The notes beneath the pieces are model-generated. The model was not told the origin of the DNA. It saw only the letters and a program-made list of their open reading frames with translations, and did no database searches. Below are positions 1-12,900 of a stretch of 64,000 bases of DNA, piece after piece. The translations under genes and the position numbers were made by a program. The stretch spans positions 77,688,474 to 77,752,473 of the forward strand of contig CM051025.1 of NCBI GenBank assembly GCA_027627225.1. The letters are read 5' to 3'. This DNA comes from Congeria kusceri. Lineage: Eukaryota; Mollusca; Bivalvia; Myida; Dreissenidae. Positions within the stretch are counted from its first letter, which is position 1; each line of letters starts with the position of its first letter.

Positions 1-867
1 ACTTAAGGCATTTACACATGGGTAGGTGATGAACTGTTTTAATTGTTCTTAGCACATTATTGTAACAATTTTTCAAACTCCCTAAATGTTTATGTTGTTT
101 TGTATCTCTGATTACAATATAGCGCACAATTTTGCCTTGCCAAATGTTGATGTTTTAAAAAGTGTTTTGAATTGGCGCAGCGTTGATAAATTGGCGCAAT
201 CTGCAATAATCGATAATTGAAAGCCAATAAGCCATTGACAATCTATTTTTACCTACTTTTGTTCTGATAAAATTGCGAGAAAAGGTGTGTTGCTAGTGTA
301 ACAGCTGTGTTTTTGTCCTGGTTAGGTAGTTTTCAAATGTTCCTTCAAAGTCGCTATACACAAACTTGTAATACACTGTACAGGTGAAATATTACAGTTC
401 TGACACGAAATATAGCTACATAGCCCATACATGATACAGGGGTTGCTATGTCTTATTTTTTCATAAATCTTGTAATTGTGTTTTTCAAAATTTCACAAAT
501 TCTTATATGTTTCATGTAAATGTAGTAAAGTACTTATGCACTATCTTTGGTTACTCATATTTTATCATATGCAAGTTTTTTTGTCTGTGTTTACAATTGG
601 CGCGCTATCATGACTGCCAATATAGCCAAAATTAAACACTCGCCAAAGATTGTACTGGTACAGTACACCATTATTATCCATTAAAAAATAAACACAAAAC
701 CGGATCTCAGCTTTATTTTGCATGTACCATCTTGTTATCATTCTCTTTGACAGTTAATACCTAGTTCTTGTGTAAAGTATATATTTACCAGTATTTATCC
801 AAAATCTTTTTTGTTAAATATATTTGTATAAAAGGTCATACCTTTCACATAATGTTGTATTATGCAG
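1..867 (+). other. Probable TICRR intron, nothing else recognised
   Basis: AT-rich sequence without convincing exons or element ends. GGCGC-containing words occur at about 174-204 and 598-604, but I attach no function to them. Confidence 0.4.
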
Positions 868-937
868 AGACATATGCCTGTCAGCTAGAGACAGTGTGCA
901 GCCTGATGATAATTTCAGCTTCAGCGGCAAGTTTGCG
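868..937 (+). CDS. TICRR: TICRR coding exon 1 of window
   Basis: The exon is bounded by TTATGCAG and the donor GTAGGT. It starts one base into a codon and ends at phase 0. It reads ...DNFSFSGKFA and joins in frame to the next exon. It is short, so the acceptor choice is less certain than for later exons. Earlier exons must lie upstream of the window. Confidence 0.55.
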
Positions 938-3900
938 GTAGGTGTTTTAGTACATGTATATTTGTTGTTTTGTTAATGGTTTCTCTAGAAAGCTCTTGCA
1001 ATACTCTTATTCGTCTGTCTGACTAAACTCTTGATGAAATGATTGTGGAATTCTCTCTTTTTTTGTTGTGAATGACTCAGTGACTGCATCAGTGAATGCA
1101 TAAATGAAGACGATTGAAAACTACAGGGTATGTTTTTTGTAAAATATTGTTTGACAAATTATTAAAACCTTTTTCTCATGTACTGCATGTTGCAGATGTA
1201 ATTGAAATTGGGTTACTGCAAAAGTTCAGTATAAATCCCTGCCAATAACTAGTAGTGAACAAGAAATGTAGAACTGTCTGTCTGTCTGTTTTAAGGGAGA
1301 TGCTCCTACAGCTCTCAGATGAGGAATCCAGTTGCCATTTTTAATGGGAATTTTACATAACATTAACATATGATCATACCCTAGCAGTTAGAAACTAGTA
1401 TATATGGTTGAGGTCAGGCTAATGCTGATGAATTTGCTTTAATAGTTATCAGATAAAATACCTATGTGCAAAGTTATTAACAGATTTGTATAAAATGTTC
1501 TGAGGTTGGAATGTTGGAAATGGACCAATGAGCAGATGTGTTTTTTTTGGGGGGGGGAGGGGGTGATCCAGATCACTGCTTGGATTTAGGAAGTTTTTAA
1601 ACAATTATTTTCTGTTGAGAGATAGGGCGAATTCCCAAATTATTGAGTATAGCTTGTGTATTTGTTGCACAAAACCTGGTGCAAATGAGCTGCCATGGTG
1701 GAGATCTGCGCTTTTCTAGCTGTTTAAATATTAATGACTTGGAGAGTTTTTACTTTTGAGAATAAAAAACAATGCTTTTTTTGCTATTCAATGAAAGCAA
1801 CTGAATGTTTGCTGAAAAATAGTCTGATCAAGGACCAAGAAATGTTGCATAAACTGTAACATTCTCAATGATATATTAAAATGTCTTTCTTGATAGGCCT
1901 ATGGCTTGATAGACCGCCAGTCAGTGAAGCACCTGCCAGTGCAGTGTAGCTGTGTTTGCGAGGCCTCCACAGGAGACGAGCGCTCTGGCAAGGTGACAGT
2001 CACCAAGGATGGGGTTTTTGAGAGACTGATAGAGAAACTGGCTAGCAGAAACTTCTGTCTGGTTAGTATGTGTATGGACAATGGGACAGTGAACTTATAA
2101 CAGGGAAAGATCCAGAGCAAAATACCATGCTGCTTTTTGTCCCCTCCTCTGCATCCCCTCTGGACTGTTCAAAAAATACTCTAGGGTATCTTTTGAACTT
2201 TAAATACATTTATTTTTGGAAATATTGAATTCCAGATGAAGAAATTTTTAAAAACCTTGAATATGGTCATATATAACAAAGATTAAAACCCTTGATAAAC
2301 TACCAAATTATTAGAAAATGCCAAAGGTCCAGCCCCACCCAAACTCCTCAATGCTTTTTTTTAGCAATGCACTGTAGCTTTTTGCATCCTAGATCTTTCC
2401 CTATTACGAGGGCTGTTCATTTAATACCCAGATGACCGCTATAACTTTTGATTGAGTAACCCAATTGTAATACAATTTGGTATAAAATGTCATATGTTTT
2501 TAATGTATTGATTGACAAAAGATGGAAAGTATCCACGCAAAAGATCAGAAATTATGGTTACTATAGCAACCCATTGACAGCCTACCCGGCCCACGCCATT
2601 TTTAGTCAACAGTAAAGTGTTTACTTTTAAAGAAATCTGGAATTTTGTTAGTTTTAAGCCGGAAAACTTTGGATGAGGTTACATATACATAGATGTTATT
2701 AAAAGCAAAAATAATGTCATTAACGAATCGCTATTGCACGTGGATAATGTTTAGCGTCAAAGTTTGCATTTGTGTTTTTTTTGCCATGGATTCTGAAAGA
2801 ATTGAAAGAAAAACAGGTTTTAATACAGTTTTGTATAAGTACTGGACATACACCATTTCAAACGATAAATTTTCTTGTGTAGTCTTTTGGGGAATCCTCG
2901 GTTAAGTGAACAACTGTTTATACATGGTATAAATGTCTTCATGGTGGCAGAGACTCAGCACACGATGATCTGAGACCTGGCCAGCCAGACATCAGAAGTC
3001 GAAAATTGCCGTTAGTGTAATAATTGTTGGACTCTGATCGTAGAATAACTACTGGAGAAATATTGCTTTTTATGATAAACAGTGGTTTTATGATGTTTTC
3101 ACCTCATGGGTGCATATACATGAGAAGTGTGTGGCGGCGTAAGGCCGATACTCCGAAAAAGAGTGACGTTTTGAGTGGACTAATGTCATAATATTTTGAC
3201 ATCGACCTGTGCTGACCCTAGTTACATGATCATGTTCAAATGTTACTTATTTGCAAACCCTTGGTCGGATCATGTTGAAATTTTGTATGTGAATACAGAA
3301 CTTTTGTACTTTTATTCCAGTCGTTTTTCATTATTATGCACCCATAACTTTTTAAGATATAGCGGTTGTCCGGGTATTAAATGAATATTATATTTTGTTT
3401 ATTGCATTTGTCAATACAATTTTTTTTTATAAATATATATTTGCAAAGAAAACTGCTCTTGGAAGTATTTCTGTTTTATTCATTTGAAATATACCGTTAC
3501 AATCATATACATTTTCATTTACATTTAAATACGGTAACACATCAGGCATTTAGTGATATATTTACTGGTAGTATATATATTTAATCAATGTTTGACATAT
3601 TTTTTACAGGTTTTGAATCAAGTTGATGCAGGGCACTTAGTTTTGTTGGAACCTCTATCAGTACAGACTGGATGTATGAGTCGGATAAGCCAAGGCAGCT
3701 CACTGGCTGTGGAAAAGCAACTTCTGGCACAGGAGAATGGAGTTGCCTCCCCTGTCAAGTCCAAGAAAGAAGGCACATTTGATCAGCTGGTACAGAGACT
3801 TGTGAGCAATGTGCCGACCAACCCCTGCACTGCTTACGGTAAGCCCAATTATTATTGGAATTATATCACTTAAATCTACTAGAAAAGACATATGAAAGAA

Positions 3901-6900
3901 AATATCCATTCATTTCTTTGATTGTTCATAATGTAATTGTTTAATTTTATTAAGCACAGTACTATTATGTATCTAGCATTGCAGCCACCTGTAGATCTGT
4001 TATATGTGATTATGCTCCATTAACAAAAAAAAATTGTGGTAGCCATTGGCTTTTTCTTTAACTGGGAATGCTGACATTGCCCTAATTAATCTTGAAATCT
4101 TCATGGCTTTTCTTCACTATTTTGGGAGTATGACCTACACCTGTGAAATTGGGAATTTTAGTGTCAGTTCACCGACAATTGGGACAAAAGTATAATTTTT
4201 TGATTAATAAAATTTGAAGAATTATTGATAAACTACATACAATAGAATGTTCTGAACTAAAACAAATCAGTTGAACGGTTATTACAACTTCAATAGTCTT
4301 TATTTCTACACTGAACACCTGTTATTTCCAAACATCTGAAAGTCAAACCATCAATTGCGAATTTTGGGAATGGAATGTTGGAAAAAAAGACAGCTATAAA
4401 ATCAGCCCTCCAAAAATCCCTGATCTTTCTCCACCAATGTTTACATGCCTACTAGCCATGTATCTGAGACTGCCTTACATGTGTAGATACAGATCTACAT
4501 TCATTCGAAGCCAAAGACAGCATTGGCAGTTTTGATGGTCGGCTGTTAGACAGATGGCAGGTACCTGGGCCCCCAAAGTCCTTCCAGTCTCTGATAACAA
4601 AGCTGAACCACAGGTACGGAAATGTTACAAAATTATGCTGCTTGCCAAGTTTGAAATGTTGTCATTTGTGCTTTTAACTTTTCCTTTCGATTTAGTTGTT
4701 CTTTGTTTTAGCTGTTCTGAACTCAATACTTACATTTGTCATTTGGCAGTATGAATGTTACTAAAATGAGACTGCATAAAGAATCGAAAATATTGTCCAA
4801 TCAATGTTTATAGCTTGATATCAATGAAGTAAAATGATAAATATTAAGTTAGAAAGAATTTGTTGCAGATGGGCGTCAGTGTGAACCTTCTTCACCTAGT
4901 TTTCACCAGTTTTTTGTTTGTCAAATGTATTTATTTATATCTTACAATGATGATGATAATATCAAACTACCAAAATTGTGTACACATGTGCATTTATAAC
5001 TATATGAATGCATACATTTAACGTAGGAGTTTACACACTGTTATTTTAATGTTTAATGAAATATATTATTACACATATTGAAAGAATAAGTTGATGATGA
5101 AAGTTTGAAAAAAAAAAATGCTTTCTAGGGTGTCAGATTTAGATTTTCTGACGGAGCAGGAAACCGGTATGCTCAAGCAGCTTCAGAAACTCTATAAGCA
5201 GGAAACCAAACCCCCCTTTCTGCAGAGCCCTTCTACCACTGCACCCACAGGTATATGCACGGTATTTCAGGATAATCCACTTTATCGAAATCATTACTTT
5301 CGATGCTGAAACAAGATACAAGAATTCAGGTATTGTGATTGTACACAGTTAGGTTTTAAAAAACATGTTCATTTCAGGTTACCTGACCTACCCTAAAAAA
5401 TGCCCCGACCTTAGAACATTTTATTCAGTTTGTCAGATATTTGTTTGTGTCATGTACTTTTTTCCAGTAAATAATTGTTCTTTGGATAAATAAGTGTTTC
5501 GTTTTGATATAGCATCCACTTTTAAACAATGTTTAAGGATATAACTGATATGTTTTGAATATTTATTCAGTTTAAGAATCTTCAAATTGATCATTTACCA
5601 AATAAACAAAGTGTATTTCCTTTTGAATTTAGTAATTAAGCTCATTTTTCGCTCGACTATTAACCGAATAGTTCCAGCTATACTACTTACCCGTTCGTCA
5701 GCGTCTGCATAATGCTCTGGTTAAGGTTTGCGTGCAACAAGTCCATATCACTATAACTGCTACAGATATTAATTTGAAACTTCACACATGTGTTCTGGGT
5801 CATTATGTGAGGTCACTGACCAGGACCCATAACTAAGACCTGCAATTTAGAAGAATTGTGCCCCTTTTTGTACTTAGAAAATCTGGTTAAAGTTTGTGTG
5901 CAACAACTCCATATCTCTATATCTACTACAGATATTCAACTGAAACTTAACACATGCCTTCAGGGTCATTATATAAGGTCACTGGCCAAGACCCATAACT
6001 GTGACCAGCATTTTAGCAGAATTATGCCCCTTTTTGTACTTAAAAGAGTCAGGTTCAGGTTTGCGTGCAATAGAAAATTCAGGTTAAGGTTTGCATGCAA
6101 CGAGTACATATCTCTGCAACCACTAAAGATATTAAATTGAAACTTCACACATGTGTTTGGGGTCATTATGTGAGGTCACTGACCAAGGCCCATAACTTTG
6201 ATCTGCAATTTAACAGAATTATGCCCATTTTGTACTTAGACAATCAGGTTAAAGTTTGTGTGCAACAACTCCATATCTCTATATCTACTACAGATATTCA
6301 ATTGAAACTTCTCACATGCCTTCAAGGTCATTATATAAGGTCACTGGCCAACACCCATAACTGTGCCTAGCATTTTAGCAGAATTATGCCCCTTTTTGTA
6401 CTTAGAAATTCAGGTTAAACTTTGCGTGCAACAACTCCATATCTCTATAACTACTACAGCTATTCCATTGCAACTTAAACATGTCTTCATGGTCATTATA
6501 TAAAGTCACTGACCAAGACCCATAACTCTGACCTGCAATTTAGCAGAATTATGCCCCTTATTGTACTTAGAAATTCAGGTTAAAGTTTGCTTTCAACAAC
6601 TCCATATCTCTATAACTCTAGAACGGATTGAACTATTGTAATAAAACTTCATACATAGATACTTTATAGCGAGGCCTCACTTGGGATTGCATATAGGTGG
6701 GTGGGGTCAAGGTCAAGGTCACTGTTACTAAAAATAGAAGAACAGTTTCTGCTCAATAACTTGAGAACGCATTGAGATATTTTAATGAAACTTAATACAT
6801 AGATACCTTATATCGATACCTCGCTTTTGATTGCATATGGGATGGGTGGGGTGAAGGTCAAGGTCACTGTTACTAAAAGTAGAAAAACGGTTTCTGCTCA

Positions 6901-9900
6901 GTAACTTAATAACGCATTGAGATAGGTTATACATAAATACCTTATATCGAGACCTCGCTTGGGATTGCATATGGGGTGGGTGTCGTCAAGGTCACTGATA
7001 CTAAAACAGAAAAACTGTTTCTGCTCAATAACTTGTGAATGCATTGAGATATTTTAATGATACTTCATACCTAGATACCTTATATCGAGACCTCGATCGG
7101 GATTGCATATGGGGTGGGTGGGGTCAAGGTAACTGTTATTAAAAATAGAAAAACTGTTTCCGCTCAATAACTTGAGAACGCATTGAGATATTTTAATTAT
7201 ACTTCATACATAGATACCTTATATCGAGACGCCGCTTTGGATTGCATGTGGTGTGGGTGGGGTCAAGGTTACTGTTACAAAAAATAGAAAACAGTTTCCG
7301 CTCAATATTTTTCTTGTTTGTTGTTATGAAGGCCACCCATAACTCTGACAAAGCGGTTAAATAGTCGAGCGCGCTGTCCTACAGCTCTTGGATTGGAGTC
7401 CTCTCTATTGATTTTGCAATGAATTAGGTCTCCTCCAAATAAGATATTGATAAGTCAAATCTTGGTTGTGCATATTTTCAGCATTTTTTTGGGGGAAAAA
7501 TTATTACCCTGTTATGGTGAATAAATTCAGTTGTGTATACATTCTTCTTACCGGCTTTACAGATGTAAATTAAACCCGGCAGAAAATTCAGTTTCAAGAT
7601 AAGCAGCGGATATTAAGAGTCTGTGCTTTCAAACTGATTCATGACCCACTTACGTTTAAGAAAAACAATAAAAAAAATGTCCCTGTATGAGGGTGGGAAA
7701 TGTGTATGTGTAGACCTCAAGAACATCGATGTATTTGCTGTAGGTAATGCTGGAAGTGGAGAGATGGCAAACAAATTGTGAGCTTTCATGTTATGGCAGT
7801 GCATGTGGGGAATGTTTATATTGCGAGCCTCCAACAACGAGATATTTTTGCTATAGGTAATGCTGGAAGTGAGGAGAAGGCGGACAGGTTTGAGCTGCCA
7901 TTCAAGGGGAGAGCATCCAGGGCATCTCTCAGCCGGGCAGAGATGATCCTCAGCAAGAGCAGGGCCGTAGTCAAGGAGCTGGGACAGGAGAAGGAGGGAC
8001 AGGCATCAGGGGTAGACCAGTCTGACAGGGCCAGACCAGACTCTTGGGCTCACATCACAGGTGGGTGGTGTATGTTGAGAAGGAGGGACAGAGGGCTGGG
8101 GCTGACCAGCCTGACAAGGCCAGACCAGACTCTGGGGCTCACATCACAGGTGGGTGTGCTTGTTGTGATGGACAGGGGGTGGGGGCTGACCATACACTAG
8201 GGCTCACATCACATTGCTTAGGGAAAGATTTAGGATCAGAAAAGGTACATGGTGCTGCTCAAAAGAGCAGGGGGGAGGGGGCAGACCCGGCCAGACCCGT
8301 TCTTTGACCACCCCAAAGGGGCAGCAGGGGATGGGGGATAAAAAGGAGCAGTGTGCAGCACCCTGCTATTTTGCTCTCGATTTTTCCCTAATGTTGCTGG
8401 GCTGCTATTCATAAAGCTTCTTAAGGAAATATTAAGTTGCGCTTTTCAGATCAAATCTTCTATGTGAAATCCACGAGTATTTATTTACAGAAGGGTAAAG
8501 TATTAAACATCTAGCCCTGATTAGTATGTTATAACTGGATTAGCTTAAGCTTACAATTTTCATATTCCAATAAAGTTTGTGCTGAACTCTCTGTTGTATT
8601 TCAAATTCGCCAAAATCTAACTCTGGTTTCAGACTTCAACAGTGTCGAAGAGTTAAAGTCCTACCTGACCTCCGTGTATGAGAAGATCTGCTCAGGGGAA
8701 AGCAATCTGGACTCCAGTGTGCAGATGATCGTCATGGTAACACAGCATTTCATCAAGCAGACGGAAGCAGATAATGCGGAGGTATGGTGGAGGGCGTACA
8801 AGTGCTATCAACATTTGTTTTTTTTCTATCTGTTTATGTTGCTGAATATGAATGCTTGTTAAAACCACACCAACAAAACAACAACATGTAAAAAAAGATA
8901 TTCAGTTTAATGGCATGATTGTTCATTAAATATCTAAATTCACTACTGTTTTTGATCACAAAACTGCAGGTTTAACATTTTTGCTGACATCTATACAACT
9001 TGCTTGAATGGAAGTTCTGGATAAGTTGGATAAGTGTAAACTTATTCTCAAATTTCTTCCTTCTTATTTTATATAAAATAAAAATGATTATCTCAAACTT
9101 GTAGCTCAAATTTTGGTTATGTTGAAGTGGTCTCAAAATTGTTTTTATGCCCCCGGCATCTTGATGTGGTGGGCATATAGCGATTGTCCTGTCCGTCCAT
9201 CCTTCCTGTCTGTCAGTCCTTCCGTCCGTTACGAGGTTAAGTAGATTTTACCATTTCGTCTAGCACCAACACCGCTTACTACAACACTTGGATACTTACA
9301 CAGTTGTTGCATATGAGCATTCTCTATCCACCCATATCACCCAACCTCACTTTTACCTTGACCTAATTTGCACTTAGAATAATTCAGATGGGCTGTTTCT
9401 TGGTTAACTAGATTTTACCGTTTCGTCTAGCACCAACACTGCTTGCTACAACACTTGGATACTTACACATTTGTTGCTTATGACCATTCTCTATCCACCC
9501 ATATCACCCAACCTCACTTTGACCTTGACATTATTTGGATTCAGAAGTGTTATTTCTTGGTTAACTAGATTTTACCGTTTTGTCTTGCACGTACACCGCT
9601 TACTTTAACACTTGGAGATTTACACAGTTGTTACTTATGACCGTTCCCAGTCCACCCATATCACTCAACCTCACTTTGACCTTAACCTTGACCTAGTTTG
9701 GACTAAGAAATGGGCTATTCAGCACCAAATGGGGGCATGTGTGTTTATCAAACACATTATCTTGTTTGACACCTATTTCTTTGTGTTTGTCATGAAGTGT
9801 TGACTCCAGTGGCAAAACATATGTGACCACAGTCCAAAGTTGTCACACATTGCAAATATAGTTCATTCTTTTCACAGGATTTAGTGATAAAGCACGTCTT

Positions 9901-12900
9901 TCATCTGAGTGAAGGATCCTTAATTTTTTTTCAGTATATTGATGGTTCAGCGTGAAACTATTGTATCTAATATAGAAATGTGAAGAAGATACAACAGTTT
10001 CATGCTCAACCCTTTATATGCATACAGGATTGCTATTTTATAGCATGATTTATCAACCATTTTTACCCAATAGATCTAGTCTTTATTTGGATAATAAAAA
10101 GCCAAACTTCCAATATGTCAAAGTCATTTCAAATTTCCTGCGACTTTGAGAAAATGAAGTTTGGCTGAATGGCATGAATATATTCTGTATACCTATCCAT
10201 AGGAGCAGTGCACCAGCCTTCTGCAGGAGAGCTTGTTGAAGACGGGGGCCCAGTTGAGGGAGAAGTATAGTCAGACTGAGGACCTTCCAATGGATCACAA
10301 GATCACAGAGTATGTGTATTTGTGCATAAGTAGTCATTTAAGCTGCAATTTCATTCCATGAGAATTTTGTTTAGACAGTTTGTCTGTCCTAGCTCAGCAG
10401 AGCTTGATGATTTTTCAGTATATAATAAGCTTTGGGTCATGATAAAAACTTGCATTTGTGTAGATCATAAGATCTCAGAAGAAACCAATAATAGAGGTAC
10501 AGTGTGCAGGTTATAAGCCCACATTTCTGTCACATGTAGGTACCTTGTGCAGGTGATAAGCTCACATTTCTGTCACATGTAGGTACAGTGTGCAGGTGAT
10601 AAGCCCATATTTCTGTCACATGTAGTTACGGTGTGCAGGTGATAAGCCCATATGTCTGTCACATGTAGGTACAGTGTGCAGGTGATAAGCCCATATTTCT
10701 TCCACATATAGGTACAGTGTGCAGGTGATAAGTCCATATTTCTGTCGCATGTAGGTACCTGTAGGTACAGTGTGCAGGTGATAAGCCCACATTTCTGTCG
10801 CATGTAGGTACAGTGTGCAGGTGATAAGCCCATATTTCTGTCACATGTAGTTACAGTGTGCATGTGATAAGCCCATATGTCTGTCACATGTAGGTACAGT
10901 GTGCAGGTGATAAGCCCATATTTCTTCCACATGTAGGTACAGTGTGCAGGTGATAAGTCCATATTTCTGTCGCATGTAGGTACCTGTAGGTACAGTGTGC
11001 AGGTGATAAGCCCACATTTCTGTCGCATGTAGGTACAGTGTGCAGGCAATAAGCCCATATTTCTGTCACATGTAGGTACCTGTATGTACAGTGTGCAGGT
11101 GATAAGCCCACATTTCTGTCACATGTAGGTACCTGTCGGTACAGTGTGCACGTGATAAGTCCATATTTCTGTCACATGTAGGTACAGTGTGCAGGTGATA
11201 AGCCCACATTTCTGTCACATGTAGGTATGTGTAGTTATAGTGTGCAGGTCATAAGCCCACATTTTTGTCACAAGTATGTACCTGTAGGTGCAGGTGATAA
11301 GCCCATATTTCTGTCACATGTAAGTACATTGTGAAGGTGATGAGCCTATATTTCTGTCACATGTAGGTACAGTGTGCAGGTGATAAGCCCCCATTTCTGT
11401 CACATGTAGCTACAGTGTGCAGGTGATAAGCCCATATTTCTGTCACATGTAGGCACACTGTGCAGGTGGTGAGCCCACATGTCTGTCACATGTAGGTACA
11501 TGTAGTTACAGTGTGCAGGTGATAAGCCCACATTTCTTTCACATGTAAGTACAGTGTGCAGGTGATGAGCCCATATATCTGTCACATGTAGGTACCTGTA
11601 GATACAGTGTGCAGGTGATAAGCCCACATTTCTGTCACATGTAGGTACCTGTAGGTACAGTGTGCAGGTGATAAGTCCATATTTCTGTCACATATAGGTA
11701 CAGTGTGCAGGTGATAAGCCCACATTTCTGTCACATGTAGGTACGTGTAGTTATAGTGTGCAGGTGATAAGCCCACATTTTTGACACAAGTATGTACCTG
11801 TAGGTACAGTGTGCAGGTGATAAGCCCATATTTCTGTCACATGTAAGTACATTGTGCAGGTGATGAGCCTATATTTCTGTCACATGTAGGTACCTGTAGG
11901 TACAGTGTGCAGGTGATAAGCCCACATTTCTGTCACATGTAGGTACAGTGTGCAGGTGATAAGCCCATATTTCTGTCACATGTAGGCACAGTGTGCAGGT
12001 GATGAGCCCACATGTCTGTCACATGTAGCTACGTGTAGTTACAGTGTGCAGGTGATAAGCCCACATTTCTTTCACATGTAAGTACAGTGTGCTGGTGATG
12101 AGCCCATATATCTGTCACATGTAGGGTACCTGTAGGTACAGTGTGCAGGTGATAAGCCCACATTTATGTCACATTTAGGTACAGTGTGCAGGTGATAAGC
12201 CCACATTTCTGTCACATTTAGGTACAGTGTGCAGGTGATAAGCCCACATTTCTGTCACATTTAGGTAAAGTGTGCAGGTGATAAGTCCACATTTCTGTCA
12301 CATGTAGGTACAGTGTGCATGTGATAAGCCCACATATCTGTCACATGTAGGTACCTGTAGGTCCAGTGTGCAGGTGATAAGCCAATATTTATGTCACATG
12401 TAGGTTCAGTGTGCAGGTGGTAAGCCCATATTTCTGTCACATGTAGATACTGTGTGCAGGTGATAAGTCCATATTTCTGTTGCACGTAGGTATATTGTTC
12501 AGGTGATAAGCCCATATTTCTTTCACATGTAGGTACCTGTAGATACAATGTGCAGGTGATAAGTCTACATTTCTGTCACATGTAGGTACAGTGTGAAGGT
12601 GATAAGCCCACATTTCTGTAGATACAGTTTGCAGGAGATTAGCCCATCTTTCTGTCACATGTAGGTACATTGTGCAGGTGATAAGTTCACATTTCTGTCA
12701 CATGTGGGTACAATGTGCAGGTGATAAGTCCACATTTCTGTCACCTGTAGGTACAGTGTGCAAGTGATTAACCCATATTTTTGTCACATGTAGGTACAGA
12801 GTTGAGGTAATAAGCCCTTGTTTCTGTCACATGTAGGTACGTGTAGTTACAGTGTGCAGGTGATAAGCCCACATTTTTGTCACAAATATGTACCTGTAGG

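Noticed and set aside
174..610. GGCGC words that could be E2F-type sites for a replication gene
   Set aside because: They lie inside the gene upstream of a mid-gene exon, not at a recognisable promoter, and the match to the consensus is partial.
4554..4754. Open frame MAGTWAPKVLPVSDNK as the frame of TICRR exon 4
   Set aside because: It would end exon 4 at phase 0, which does not fit exon 5. The frame LLDRWQVPGP..SFQSLITKL fits both sides.
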